Positions 50,667 through 63,520 of a stretch of 64,000 nt of DNA are shown one piece after another (positions within the stretch are counted from its first letter, which is position 1; each line of letters starts with the position of its first letter). A program made the translations under genes and the position numbers. The DNA lies in the NCBI GenBank assembly GCA_022457155.1, contig JAJGOT010000037.1:893501-957500 (forward strand). Reading direction: 5' to 3'. The stretch comes from Cladopsammia gracilis. Taxonomy: Eukaryota > Cnidaria > Anthozoa > Scleractinia > Dendrophylliidae. The notes beneath the pieces are model-generated. The model saw nothing but the letters and a program-made list of their open reading frames with translations, did no database searches and was not told where the DNA came from.

Positions 50667-52035
50667 CACAAACTTGCACACTTAACTTGTATTACACTGG
50701 GCTTCAAGAAAGGAAGTGGATGGATGAAGCAGGCATTGAAAAAGGTTTTGGAGTGTTTTAACAGATAAAACTGCCATGTGCAAAATGTTAACAGCTTTTC
50801 AGTAAAAAGAACAGAGAAAAGCCTCTACTGACTGTTAGTTTGATATCACAGTTTGGGAACAAAGTCTTTCACTGATTTCAAGACAAATAATCTGTAATAA
50901 TGTAACAGGAATTATACGTGAGTCAAGAGGGTTGAGTGGCATACCAAGCTAATGGAATGATTGTGCATGCTTTCCTTTTGTTCGACTTATACTTTTTGGA
51001 GTACTTTGTAGGTAATAGGTCCATGATAACCGTCACGTCACCAAATGAAGAAACCATAACGAGGGAAAATGTTTCTTAGACCTAACAAGGGAAAACCTAA
51101 CGAGCAAAAAGCTGTTTTAAAACAAGTTTTCCCTCGTTAGGTTTTCCTTCATTAGGTCTAAGAAACATTTTCCCTCGTTATGGTTTCTTCATTTGGTGAC
51201 GTGACAGTTATCATGGACCTATTACCACTTTTTATGTATGCACCACTTATGTATGGACAGAATGGCATTCAGGATCATTTTTAACATTTACGATTATCCC
51301 ATAATCAGCAAAAAAAACCAACAGCAAAATAGTTTACCTTACTTAATCAACAATGGAAACCAAATGAAAGTTTGGTAAAACTCAGATCAGTTACATTGTT
51401 GTGCTGTACTTCCTAGCTATTACACTTATTTAACAGCAAAAATCACTGATGTATTTTTTTTTATCAACAAGGAGCGATTACATAACTTATGACTTGTTAT
51501 TTGGTACAATGATATTATTTATGACAAAATAATTAGACAGATGCACATACAACTTGGTGAAACTGGAAACAATCAATCCTAACTTTTAATTTTATTTATT
51601 TAAGAAATGACAAAGATAATCAAAGTTTTAAAGATTGTATTTTATTTCACAAAAAGAAAAACATACACACCCAGAACACAATGGTGGCCATTATAATAAA
51701 TGCTGCAAGAACAGACGTTTTAAAAAATAATAGTAAAAACAGCTGTCAAAAGGTAGTTTGCTGAGCTAAAATACTATGTTGCTGTGTATAGTGCGTTGAA
51801 TTATCTTTTATTCATATGTAGCGACATTGTAATTCTCTAATGTTATTACACAATCTCTACTTATCAATCACAAAATACTACAGTTCATTTTATCCAATAA
51901 AAGTGCGAATCACCTCAGCCATCTAAGTTACAACATAGGTATATATTCATCTAATTAATTTGTGCCGCTGTATTTTTATGCATGTCATGTCAGTACATAA
52001 CGTTTGTCATCAGGGACCCATCAAGGTGACGTGTC
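50667..52035. other. Intergenic region between NR2C2AP and the ZCCHC24 exon
   Basis: NR2C2AP 3' UTR followed by AT-rich sequence and one large palindromic element (51008-51230). No other gene is recognised. Confidence 0.5.
51008..51230. mobile_element. Long palindromic MITE
   Basis: Arms of about 95 bp pair almost throughout: GGTAATAGGTCCATGATAAC at the left, its near complement ending GGACCTATTACC at the right, with repeated CCCTCGTTAGGTTTTCC motifs at the centre. Confidence 0.85.
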
Positions 52036-53696
<1,661 letters not shown>

Positions 53697-56600
53697 GAGC
53701 AAACTATCCAATCATTGGTACTGGAGGCTAGAATTCTTGGAAAGCCCTGAGTTTTTCTCAGAAAATTGGCTTGTTTTAGCTCAGTGAAACGTAAGGCTGG
53801 GGACCCTTGCCGGATTCTACATTTCTCGGCGTCGGGTCTGAAAATGGTTAGGGAAATCACCGATTTTGGTCTGAAAATAGCTAGAAAAAATACATACTTT
53901 GGTTTAAAATGAGTAAGAATTTCAATAGGCGGACCGCATACCCCTACCAAACGTTTCGAGGGAAGTACCCCCCCCTCCCCTCCCCCCCCCTCCTGAGACT
54001 ATGGCAGTAAAATAATGCCGCGCATAATTACTAAAAATAGACCCATGACTCAGACAAAACTTGCTTCTTGTGAATACGAAAACTAATAAAGCAAGGCTGA
54101 CTGTACAACTGGGATTATAATATTCTTTCCAATATTTCGTCAGGCACGGCCTGACTTCTTCTTGTGGCAGTGCGCAAGAACATTCAATCAGACAAGCATT
54201 TTACAGCTGTACATCGTTTAAAGATTAACCGGCCTACAACTGCTTCTACTGGTGAATTTAAGAATTGATTAACATGGCAGCTTCATCGCCATCATCTTCT
54301 CCATCATCGTCTGCTGGTGCCACGGGCTTATCTGTGTATGATTCATCGAAAGAAAAGACTAACGGCACAAGACTTGCTCGATTACTCATAGATGGAGGAA
54401 CTGAAGTCCTAAGAAGGTTTCTAGATTCTCTTTATCCATCCAAAGCACTGGATAATGTGTTGAAGAAGAACCGTACAAAGTTTGAGAATCTGAAGTCGAA
54501 GCGTGTGATATTCGATGATCAATGTGAAAAGTTATTTCCTTCTTCAGGTGACCTACCAGACTCTAAAACATTTGACATTACTCTTTTGCATTTATTGATT
54601 CGAGAAGTTTGTTATTTACCGGCGCCTTTAACAGGGTGGCACAAAATGCCTGCCGAAGATGACGACAGCTTAGAGGCAAGCATCGCCAGAATCAAATGCT
54701 TCAGAAATGAGCTGTTTCACAGTGTTTCTACTTGCATCCCTAATGACGAATTCGAAGACAAGTGGAACAAAATAGCTTCGTCTTTGGAGACAATTGAGAT
54801 TGGCGCTTGCCGACAGAAAATTCAAGGCCTCAAGAATGACCCTATTGACGATGATACCCGTCAATTGGTAGAGGAACAAGTCGAACATTGGCGAAAATTT
54901 CAACAGCAGGAAGAACTTGGGCCCATTTCTCAACTTGACAGCCATCTTCCGGATATGCCACCAGTGTTTGGTCGTTTAAAAGAGTTGCAGCAAGTCAGAG
55001 AATACGTCGAAAGCGGATCCGTTTCTGTTGTGCTGATAACTGGAAAAACAACTGTGGCCAAAACTGTAGCTCATGATCTGGCGAAACGGGACAATGGAAG
55101 GACTGTGTTGTTTTGCCGTTTACTGTCAAAGAAAACGTTCAACGAAGTGGCCACTGCGATGATTCATTCATGCGGCAAGATTCACACACAACTGCCTGAA
55201 AATCCGGCCCAATGGCTCAAGGACTGGAGCAAGCAGATTCAGATGCATGTCACGTTTGTCCTCGACAATGCAGATGGTGTCCTCGTCGAAACTGAAGATC
55301 GTTATTCCTTTTTAAGCATTCTGAGCACCATGGGGGAGTTGTCGAAGCAGAAGGTCACATTTGTGATCACTTCTCGAAAATCATTCAAACATCCGGACCT
55401 GCGATTGAAAGACGTTAGACTAGAGCCATTATCACCCGAAGAGGCGAAGAGAATCCTTATCTCTCGAGTAAACGAGGAAAAGATCCGAAAGAAGCTTTCC
55501 AAGACAGAGAAAATTGTCGATCTATGTGGCTGTGTTCCTTTGGCACTCTGCATTGTTGGGTCACTTCTTTCAGACTACACCGAGGAGAAGCTCATTAAAC
55601 ACCTTGAGGAGGAGCCCATGGCTGTCCTTGAAGACGATGATGAATCCGTCCGAACGGCAATCAAGACTTCTTTTGACCTTCTGATCAAAGCTGAACAAGA
55701 CGCCTTGATTCTAATGTCCATGTTTCAGGGATCATTTAGTTGCGATGCTGCCGAAGTTGTTATAAAAGCTGGCTCAGACTCCAGTGGAACATTTCCCGTT
55801 TCAATCCTCCGTTCCTTAAAGAACAGATCTCTTGTCGAGCAACCAAGTTCCTGCCGATACCAGCTTCATCCACTTATCCGCGCCTTTGCAACTGAAGAGA
55901 AGGTTGCTCAAAATGACGATCATAATGCTCCCCATGTTTTAGATGTAGGAAAAAAACTTGCCTGTGCTCATTTCATGTCTCGCCTCGATGACAATGCAAA
56001 CATGTTCTGGAGCAAGGACACCTGCAAAGCATCCATTGAGTCTTTCAATGAGGACAGACCAAATTTTGAACATTTCCTTCATGTCTACTGCCAAGGAATG
56101 GAAAACCACGATCAAGAGATCGCAGATAGTTGCAAAGGGTTTCTTGAAGATTTGCCCCAAAAGTGCATGTATTTAGAAAAGTGTGTTCAGCCGAAGTTTT
56201 ATATTGAGATCTTGGAAGGGTTATTGAAGTCTTTTGATAGAAAAACCCAGCCTGTGCACGTAATAGAACTTTTATGTCTTCTTGGGCATGAAATGAGAAA
56301 AGTAGGAGAGAAAACAAAGTACAACGATTATATGGAACAAGCCATTCAACTCTACAAAATGAATGTTACTGAATTTGAGACAATGGCACTGTCAGAAGTG
56401 ATCTATCTTCATAGTTGTGCCCGATTCCTTTCAGAGAAAAAGGAACTCTACGGTGATTGTGAATCAAAAAATATGTACGACAAAGCACTGAAAATCTGCA
56501 AGACAAAAATTCCTGACCATCCCGAAACAGCAGCAACCTTGTTATTTGCAGGACGAAACGCGAAACGCCGCAAGAAGAATAATGAGGCGGAAGAAAAGTT

Positions 56601-57758
56601 TAAGCAATCGTTAGACCTCTTTAGGAAACGTCTTGGGGATCATTTTATGACTGCTCTGTGTCTTAAAGACATCGCCGACTTTCATCTCTTTGCGAAGACC
56701 GATAATTACTTAACACTATCTCTTTCGTATTACAAAGAGGCGCTGAAAATGATGGAAGATCTGGGGATGGATTGCCAAAAGGAAAGCATCCTGATGCTGA
56801 AAAACTATGGAATTTGCCACAAGCGCAATGGTAACTTTGAAGAAGCAATCAGTCTTCTCCAAAGAGCAGAACGCGTTGCCAAGAGAGAGATAGAAGGAGA
56901 TCACATGTGGAAAGTCATGGTAAAGACTGAGCAGGCTATCTTGTACCATGAAGAAGCAATTAAAAACGAAATTGACCCATCGACTAGGAAAAGTCTAGAA
57001 GACCAAATGGAAGCATCCATGGAAGAAGGGCTACTGATGTGTTACAAGGTCGGCAATCAGACTATTGAACAGCTGGGCAACAGACATTCGATCCGGAAAA
57101 TTCTGGCCGATTATCCAAAGAGATTTCCTGAGAAGGAATACCCTCGTCAATAAAAGTGAGGCCTATCGTGGACTGTATTTCGCTTGAATAACAAATCCTG
57201 GAGAACATATCTAATGTTATATATTACTGTAGTTGAAACCAGTACTGAGTCAGCCAAGATTCAGACAGCGAGCTCGAAGTTTCTATCGGCTAATAGTTTC
57301 TTTGTTTTTAGAGCAGTAAAGCAAAAAGGACTGCGCGCGTGACGAGGCTAAGCTGTGAACCAACACGATTGCGGGTTTGCTCTGAATAGTTCAGTGGTGG
57401 TCATTGATATGCGGTTTGGAAAAGAAAACCACAGATACTGCTAGAATGAGCACCTAGAATGAGCAGTGGTCTGTTGCTTATCACTGTTTGTATTTGATCC
57501 AATGTGACCACGATATCGGTACGGTACGGTATCCAATGTGTTCACGGTATCTGCAGTTTAGTTGATTTACCTCAAAATAAGCAGAACTCTCTACAATTCA
57601 ATGAAAACTTATTGAGCTTGATTTATATTTTCGACTCAGTTTATCTTTGCAACTGATGACTCTCAAGTTCAACTGTTCTACTACTTTAAGCAGTGTAGAT
57701 ATCTTTCTTTCAAACAGCAATATCACAATAAATTAGTTGGTGTATAGTGAATAGAAAA
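53697..57758 (+). repeat. Segmental duplication, unit 1 (contains NLR copy 1)
   Basis: Begins AAACTATCCAATCATTGGTA and ends near GTTGGTGTATAGTGAATAG. Both flanks as well as the gene recur at 59229-63545, offset by about 5.5-5.8 kb. Copy-specific indels are present in both flanks. Confidence 0.9.
54274..57153 (+). CDS. HEPN/NB-ARC/TPR NLR-like protein, copy 1 (Walker A core deleted)
   Basis: Single-exon ORF of 959 codons; start ATG 54274 in AACATGG context, aligned with copy 2. Serine-rich N-terminus (1-20); DZIP3-like HEPN domain (about 30-180) with the RNELFH motif at residues 144-149, the R-N-x3-H pattern of HEPN ribonucleases. NB-ARC domain (about 230-450): where copy 2 has GGPGFGKTT, this copy has only TGKTT (residues 256-260), a 15-bp in-frame deletion at about 55041. 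Walker B-like TFVLDNAD, sensor-like FVITSRK and CGCVPLAL remain. A winged-helix-like QLHPLIRAFA is followed by TPR-like helices (about 640-930; for example TLLFAGRNAKRRKKNNEAEE, CLKDIADF, LKNYGICHKRNGNFEEA). Such proteins are cytosolic innate sensors in cnidarians by family analogy. Nucleotide binding is probably impaired, yet the frame is open throughout. Confidence 0.88.
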   Translation: MAASSPSSSPSSSAGATGLSVYDSSKEKTNGTRLARLLIDGGTEVLRRFLDSLYPSKALDNVLKKNRTKFENLKSKRVIFDDQCEKLFPSSGDLPDSKTFDITLLHLLIREVCYLPAPLTGWHKMPAEDDDSLEASIARIKCFRNELFHSVSTCIPNDEFEDKWNKIASSLETIEIGACRQKIQGLKNDPIDDDTRQLVEEQVEHWRKFQQQEELGPISQLDSHLPDMPPVFGRLKELQQVREYVESGSVSVVLITGKTTVAKTVAHDLAKRDNGRTVLFCRLLSKKTFNEVATAMIHSCGKIHTQLPENPAQWLKDWSKQIQMHVTFVLDNADGVLVETEDRYSFLSILSTMGELSKQKVTFVITSRKSFKHPDLRLKDVRLEPLSPEEAKRILISRVNEEKIRKKLSKTEKIVDLCGCVPLALCIVGSLLSDYTEEKLIKHLEEEPMAVLEDDDESVRTAIKTSFDLLIKAEQDALILMSMFQGSFSCDAAEVVIKAGSDSSGTFPVSILRSLKNRSLVEQPSSCRYQLHPLIRAFATEEKVAQNDDHNAPHVLDVGKKLACAHFMSRLDDNANMFWSKDTCKASIESFNEDRPNFEHFLHVYCQGMENHDQEIADSCKGFLEDLPQKCMYLEKCVQPKFYIEILEGLLKSFDRKTQPVHVIELLCLLGHEMRKVGEKTKYNDYMEQAIQLYKMNVTEFETMALSEVIYLHSCARFLSEKKELYGDCESKNMYDKALKICKTKIPDHPETAATLLFAGRNAKRRKKNNEAEEKFKQSLDLFRKRLGDHFMTALCLKDIADFHLFAKTDNYLTLSLSYYKEALKMMEDLGMDCQKESILMLKNYGICHKRNGNFEEAISLLQRAERVAKREIEGDHMWKVMVKTEQAILYHEEAIKNEIDPSTRKSLEDQMEASMEEGLLMCYKVGNQTIEQLGNRHSIRKILADYPKRFPEKEYPRQ

Positions 57759-59228
57759 TAGAATTAAATGGCTGGAAGGTAAAATACCACTGAATGTTAT
57801 GTAGCAGCAAAAATGTGAAACCAGGTAGCTCGCGTGAGAATTGGTTTGTTTAATTTTTGTTTAAAATAGGAAACTAATTGTGCAAGTTATAAATAGTCGA
57901 TATACCATAGAGCCGGGTGACGGGCAGTAACGGCTCCCGTTATTTCCAGGTAGCAGCTACCTTTGGGTGGCCTTTACTAGCTTTTACTTTTAGACAGCTA
58001 AAATTCGCGAACAAGTCATTCCAAGAAACGTAGATGACCGCAAAATTGGAGGTTATTACCAGTGTCCGATCCAAACTCCAACGCAAGGGGGGAGGGGGTG
58101 GGGAGAGTGGAGAAGGGAGGGGGAAGTGAAAATATAAGGGACTGAGTTTTTCAATGTTTGACCCTTCGGGCCTTTTTGGCAAGATAAGGCGGAGAGGGGG
58201 ACAAGCCCCCCCCCCCCCCACCCCCCGGCCCCTAGATCCGCCACTGCTTATTCAAAATACGAAGGGAAGTAATTTGTATTCGACATAGCGTTCTAGAGTG
58301 CAAATACGCATCAAAACAAGTGCAAATATTATCACTTAGGACTGAGCGGGAGGGCCGGACGGGAAAATATTTGGCTCGAGGTCATGGCGTACGGTCCGAG
58401 CGCAGCGAGGTCCGTGCGCTATGACTGAGAGCCACATATATTCCCGTCCGGCCCGACCTAACTCAGTCAGTAAGTATTTTATAATATGACTAGAAAGTAC
58501 AAGAATAGTCGTGCAGTGCGAGGTCGCTTGAACTCGAGCAGGCCGGACGGCTTTTTTCGGCCCCGCTCACCTCACCTTGCGATTCTACTTTCCGTAGGAT
58601 TGCGTAAGCGGGGCTGTACGGTCATATTGACACGTTATTGCACTCTTCTGACTTAGTTTCAGGAGAAGATTACTGTCGTATAATAAACAATTTATTAAGC
58701 GAAAAGTTGTGTAATACGGCTTGGCATTTTTACTCGTCAGTTTAAAATCCAAAAAAAAAAAAAAATGATAATAAAATAAAAATACTCAGCCGTATTACAG
58801 AAATTCACGCTAAATAACCCCTATTTATTAGTAAAATATTCCGTAGTCAATTATAATTCCGGCCTTTTGAGGGAATATATTTGTTTTATTGTTGAACACA
58901 AGAAATGATGAGGTTGTTTTCCTTAGTAAGCGATGGATTTCCTTTGAAAGAGTTAAATTATTTTAATGGATTGATTTAAGCATGTATATGTAATCATTTG
59001 GAACTGTATCATTAATTAGATTGAAAACAGAGGAAAATAAAGAAATTGTAAATTGCTTTTAAAACAACAAGATTTGTTTTTCAGGATCTTTCTGACTAGG
59101 CTAGAATCCCCATTTTTAAAGCAAACTTACAGTCCTCTGATTTGTGAAGCAAAATTGTTTACTAAAAATAGCTCGGAAGATTTCAAAAACCAGCAAAACG
59201 ACGGCGTTTGCAAGGTCTCTTGGAAGGG
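57759..59228. other. Spacer between the two NLR duplication units
   Basis: Repeat-derived sequence: a G-run/C-run pair ending TAGATCCGCCACTG (58085-58245), an inverted-repeat element (58340-58480) and AT-rich stretches. No gene is seen. Confidence 0.5.
58340..58480. mobile_element. GC-rich palindromic MITE
   Basis: Left GGACTGAGCGGGAGGGCCGG and right CCGGCCCGACCTAACTCAGT pair imperfectly, as do inner GGCTCGAGGTCATGGCG / CGCTATGACTGAGAGCC. The whole is one hairpin. Confidence 0.7.
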
Positions 59229-59618
59229 GGACAAACTATCCAATCATTGGTACCGGCAGCTAGAATTCTCGGAAAGCCCTGAGATTTCTCAGAAAATTGG
59301 CTTGTTTAGCTCAGTGAAACGTAACGTCATGGCCGGGAACCCTTGCCGGGGGACTGTTGCCGGATTCTTCATTTCTCGGGGTCGGGTCTGATACTGGATA
59401 GGGAAATCACCGATTTTGGTAATAGCTAAGAAAAAATTACATACTTTGGTTTGAAATGAATAAGAATTTCAATAGGCAGACCGCACACCCCTACATAAGT
59501 TACGAGGGGAAGAGGCTATGCCGATATAATAATGCAGCGCATAATAACTAAAAATAGATAGACCCCCAATGTGACGCAGACAAAGCTTGTACGTGGCAGT
59601 GCGCAAAAACATTCAATA

Positions 59619-59797
59619 CACCTTATTCATAAATGGAGGTCGATTTATTATTCTTTTGTATTTATTTTAATTAGCCTCACTAGCCTCGTGAGCATGTGCA
59701 AAATTCAAAAGAACTTAAACTCTAAAATGAGGGTAGTGAGGCTAATTAAAATAAATACAAAAGAATAATAAATCGGCCGCCATTTATGAATAAGGTG
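59619..59797. mobile_element. TA-target palindromic MITE inserted in unit 2
   Basis: CACCTTATTCATAAATGG at the left and CCATTTATGAATAAGGTG at the right, TA on both sides, arms of about 65 bp. Unit 1 lacks it (CATTCAATCAGACAAGC near 54182), which gives an empty site. Confidence 0.88.
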
Positions 59798-59882
59798 TAT
59801 AGAAACAAACATTTTACAGCTGTCACTTAAAGATTGACCGGCCTACAACTTCTTCTACTGGTGAATTTAAAAATTAATTAAC

Positions 59883-62771
59883 ATGGCAGCTTCATCACTA
59901 TCACCATCCTGTTCTCCATCATCGTCATCTGCTGGTGCCACGGGCTCATCTGTGCATGATTCATCGAAAGAAAAGACGAATTTCACGAAACTTGCTCGAT
60001 TAATCATAGATGGAGGAACTGAAGTCCTAAGGAAGTTTCTAGATTCTATTTATCCACCCAAAGCACTGGATAATGTGTTGAAGAAGAACCGTACAAAGTT
60101 TGAGAATCTCAAGTCGAAGCGTGTGATATTCGATCATCAATGGGAAAAGTTATTTCCTCATTCAGGTGACCTACCAGACTCTAAAACATTTGATATTACT
60201 CTTTTGCATTTATTGATTCGAGAAGTTTGTTATTTACCGGCGCCTTTAACAGGGTGGCACAAAATGCCTGCCGAAGATGACTACAGCTTAGCGGCAAGCA
60301 TCACCAGAATCAAATGCTTCAGAAATGAGCTGTGTCACAGTGTTTCCACTTGCATCCCTAATGACGAATTCGAAGACAAGTGGAACAAGATAGCTTCCTC
60401 TTTGGAGACAATTGAAATTGGCGCCTGCCGACAGAAAATTCAAGGGCTTAAGAATGACCGTATTGACGATGATACCCGTCAATTGGTAGAGGAACAAGTC
60501 GAACAGTGGCGAAAATTTCAACAGCAGGAAGAACGTGGGCCCATTTCTCAACTTGACAGCCATCTTCCGGATATGCCACCAGTGTTTGGTCGTTTAAAAG
60601 AGTTGAAGCAAGTCATAGAATACGTTGAAAGCGGAGCCGTTTCTGTTGTGTTGATAACCGGGGGACCAGGATTTGGAAAAACAACTGTAGCCAAAACTGT
60701 GGCTCATGATCTGGCGAAACGGGACAATGGAAGGACTGTGTTGTTTTGCCGTTTACTGTCAAAGAAAACGTTCAACGAAGTGGCCACTGCGATGATTCAT
60801 TCATGCGGCAAGATTCACACACAACTGCCTGAAAATCCGGCCCAATGGCTCAAGGATTGGAGCAAGCAGATTCAGATGCAAGTCACGTTTGTTCTCGACA
60901 ATGCAGATGGTGTCCTCGAAACTGAAGATCGTCATTCCTTTTTAAACATTCTGAGCAACATGGGGGAGTTGTCGAATCAGAAGGTCACATTTGTGATCAC
61001 TTCTCGAAAAACATTCAAACATCCGGACCTGCGATCGAAAGACGTTAGACTAGAGCCATTATCACCCGAAGAGGCGAAGAAAATCCTTATCTCTCGAGTA
61101 AACGAGGAAAAGATCCGAAAAAAGCTTTCCGAGACAGAGAAAATGGTTGCTCTATGTGGCTGTGTTCCTTTGGCACTCTGCATTGTTGGGTCACTTCTTT
61201 CAGACTACACCGAGGAGAAGCTCATTAAACACCTTGAGGAGGAACCCATGGCTGTCCTTGAAGACGATGAGGAATCCGTCCGAACGGCAATCAAGACTTC
61301 TTTTGACCTTCTGACCAAAGCTGAACAAGACGCCTTGGTTCTAATGTCCATGTTTCGGGGATCATTTAATTGCGATGCTGCCGAAGTTGTTATAAATGGT
61401 GGCTCAGACTCCAGTGGAACATTGCCCGTTTCAATCCTCCGTTCCTTAAAGAACAGGTCTCTTGTGGAGCAACCAAGTTCCCACCGATACCAGCTTCATC
61501 CACTTATCCGCGCCTTTGCAAAGAAGATTGGTCAAACTGACGATCAGAATGATCCCCAAGTTTTAGATGTAGGAAAAAAGCTTGCCTGTGCTCACTTCAT
61601 GTCTCGCCTCGATGATAATGCAAACATGTTCTGGAGCAAGGACACCTGCAAAGCATCCATTGAGTCTTTCAATGAGGACAGACCGAACTTTGAGCAGTTC
61701 CTTCAAGTCTACTGCCAAGGAATGGAAAACCATGATCAAGAGATCGCAGATAGTTACAAAGGGTTTCTTGAAGATTTGCCCCAAAAGTGCATGTATTTAG
61801 AAAAGTGTGTTCAGCCGAAGTTTTATATTGAGATCTTGGAAGGGCTATTGAACTCTTTTGATAGAAAAGTCCAGCCAGTGCACGTAGTGGAACTTTTATG
61901 TCTTATTGGGCATGAAATGAGAAAAGTAGGAGAGAAAACAAAGTACAACAATTATATGGAACAAGCCATTCAACTCTACAACAATAATGTTACTGAATTT
62001 GAGGCAATGGCACTGTCAGAAGTGATCTATCTTCATAGTTCTGCCCAATTCCTTTCAGAGAAAAACGGCTACTACGATCCTAGACCCAAACATATGTACG
62101 ACACAGCACTCACAATCTGCAAGAAAAAACTTCCTGACCATCCCGAAACAGCAGCAACCTTGTTATTTGCAGGACGAAACGGGAAACGCCGCAAGGAGAA
62201 TACTGATGCAAAAGAAAAGTTTAAGCAAGCGTTGGACCTCTTTAGGAAACGTCTTGGGGATCATTTTATGACTGCTCTGTGTCTTAAAGACATCGCCGAC
62301 TTTCATCACTTTGCCATGCCCAATTTAACACTATCTCTTTCGTATTACAAAGAAGCGTTAAAAGTGATGGAAAATCTTGGAATGGATTGCCAAAAAGAAA
62401 GCATCCTGATGCTGAAAAACTATGGAATTTGCCACCAGAGCAATGGTAACTTTGAAGAAGCAATCAGTCTTCTGCAAAGAGCAGAACGCGTGGCCAAGAG
62501 AGAGATAGAAGGAGATCACATGTGGAAAGTCACGGTAAAGACTGTTCAGGCTACCTTGTACCATGAAGAAGCAATTAAGAAAGAATTTAAATCACCGACT
62601 AGGGAATGTCTAGAAGACCAAATGGAAGCATCCATGAAAGAAGGACTACTGATGTGTTACAAAATCGGCAATCGGGCTATTGAACAGCTGCGCAACCGTA
62701 AAAAAGAAATCCGGAAAATTCTAACCGATTATCCAGAGAGATTTCCTGAGAAGGAATACCCTCGTCAATAA
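59883..62771 (+). CDS. HEPN/NB-ARC/TPR NLR-like protein, copy 2 (intact P-loop)
   Basis: Single-exon ORF of 962 codons, ATG 59883 in AACATGG context. Serine-rich N-terminus; DZIP3-like HEPN domain (about 33-183) with RNELCH at 147-152, matching the R-N-x3-H catalytic pattern of HEPN ribonucleases. NB-ARC: Walker A GGPGFGKTT (259-267), Walker B-like TFVLDNAD (334-341), FVITSRK (369-375), CGCVPLAL (424-431), then a winged-helix-like segment with QLHPLIRAFA. The C-terminal half is TPR-like repeats (FAGRNGKRRKENTDAKEKF, LKNYGICHQSNGNFEEAI), ending EKEYPRQ as in copy 1. Differences from copy 1 are substitutions and in-frame indels only. By family analogy it is a cytosolic sensor that oligomerises on ATP binding and could act through RNA cleavage. 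The absence of introns contrasts with the neighbouring genes. Confidence 0.9.
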   Translation: MAASSLSPSCSPSSSSAGATGSSVHDSSKEKTNFTKLARLIIDGGTEVLRKFLDSIYPPKALDNVLKKNRTKFENLKSKRVIFDHQWEKLFPHSGDLPDSKTFDITLLHLLIREVCYLPAPLTGWHKMPAEDDYSLAASITRIKCFRNELCHSVSTCIPNDEFEDKWNKIASSLETIEIGACRQKIQGLKNDRIDDDTRQLVEEQVEQWRKFQQQEERGPISQLDSHLPDMPPVFGRLKELKQVIEYVESGAVSVVLITGGPGFGKTTVAKTVAHDLAKRDNGRTVLFCRLLSKKTFNEVATAMIHSCGKIHTQLPENPAQWLKDWSKQIQMQVTFVLDNADGVLETEDRHSFLNILSNMGELSNQKVTFVITSRKTFKHPDLRSKDVRLEPLSPEEAKKILISRVNEEKIRKKLSETEKMVALCGCVPLALCIVGSLLSDYTEEKLIKHLEEEPMAVLEDDEESVRTAIKTSFDLLTKAEQDALVLMSMFRGSFNCDAAEVVINGGSDSSGTLPVSILRSLKNRSLVEQPSSHRYQLHPLIRAFAKKIGQTDDQNDPQVLDVGKKLACAHFMSRLDDNANMFWSKDTCKASIESFNEDRPNFEQFLQVYCQGMENHDQEIADSYKGFLEDLPQKCMYLEKCVQPKFYIEILEGLLNSFDRKVQPVHVVELLCLIGHEMRKVGEKTKYNNYMEQAIQLYNNNVTEFEAMALSEVIYLHSSAQFLSEKNGYYDPRPKHMYDTALTICKKKLPDHPETAATLLFAGRNGKRRKENTDAKEKFKQALDLFRKRLGDHFMTALCLKDIADFHHFAMPNLTLSLSYYKEALKVMENLGMDCQKESILMLKNYGICHQSNGNFEEAISLLQRAERVAKREIEGDHMWKVTVKTVQATLYHEEAIKKEFKSPTRECLEDQMEASMKEGLLMCYKIGNRAIEQLRNRKKEIRKILTDYPERFPEKEYPRQ

Positions 62772-63355
62772 AGGTGAGGCCTATGGTGAACTGTACTGTG
62801 CTTGAATAATGAATCCTAGAGAACATATCTAACGTTTTGTATTACTGTTGTTGAAACCAGTACCGAGTCAGCCAAGATTTGTGCGTCGTTATTCGATGAC
62901 ACCGAGCTGTAAAAAAACTCATATAGTTATTCAGACAGCGAGCTCGAAGTTTCTATCGGCTAAAAGTTATGAACATTTTTTTTTCATTTTAGCATGCCCT
63001 GACCGCTGCCGGGAATTCACTGACAGTTTCCTTTGTTTTTAGAGCAGTAAAGCAAAAAGGACTGCGCGCGTGACGAGGCTAAGCTGTGAACCAACACGAT
63101 TGCAGGTTTGCTCTGATTAGTTCAGTGGTGGTCATTGATATGCGGTTTGGAAAGGAAAACCACAGATACTGCTAGAATGAGCACCTCAAACTAAACAGAA
63201 CTCTCTACAATTCAATGAGAACTCATTGAGCTTCATTTATATTTTCGACTTCAGTTATCTTTGCAAGATGACTCTTGAGTTCAACTGTTCTACTAAACTT
63301 TAATCGATCTTTTAAGCAGTGTAGATGTTTTTCTTTCAGAACAATATCACAATAA

Positions 63356-63520
63356 CGACCTGGTCGCACTACAGTCAAAAACAAAAATTAGCCCGTGCAA
63401 AAAGAGAGGAAAACAAAAGAAACCGCTCCGGTGGGACACGCTTTTTGTGGAATGTTTTTGTTTTTAAGTCATTTTGCACGGGGTAATTTTTGTTTTTGAC
63501 TGTAGTGCGACCAGGCCCTC
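63356..63520. mobile_element. MITE with CCTGGTCGCACTACAG ends in unit 2
   Basis: Left CCTGGTCGCACTACAGTC and right GACTGTAGTGCGACCAGG, arms continuing through AAAAACAAAAATTA and TTTTGCACGGG. It is absent from unit 1 (ATATCACAATAAATTAGTTG near 57720). Confidence 0.85.

Noticed and set aside
54265..54273. Three extra codons upstream of the NLR copy 1 ATG
   Set aside because: The upstream codon is TTG, not ATG; copy 2 and the AACATGG context support 54274.
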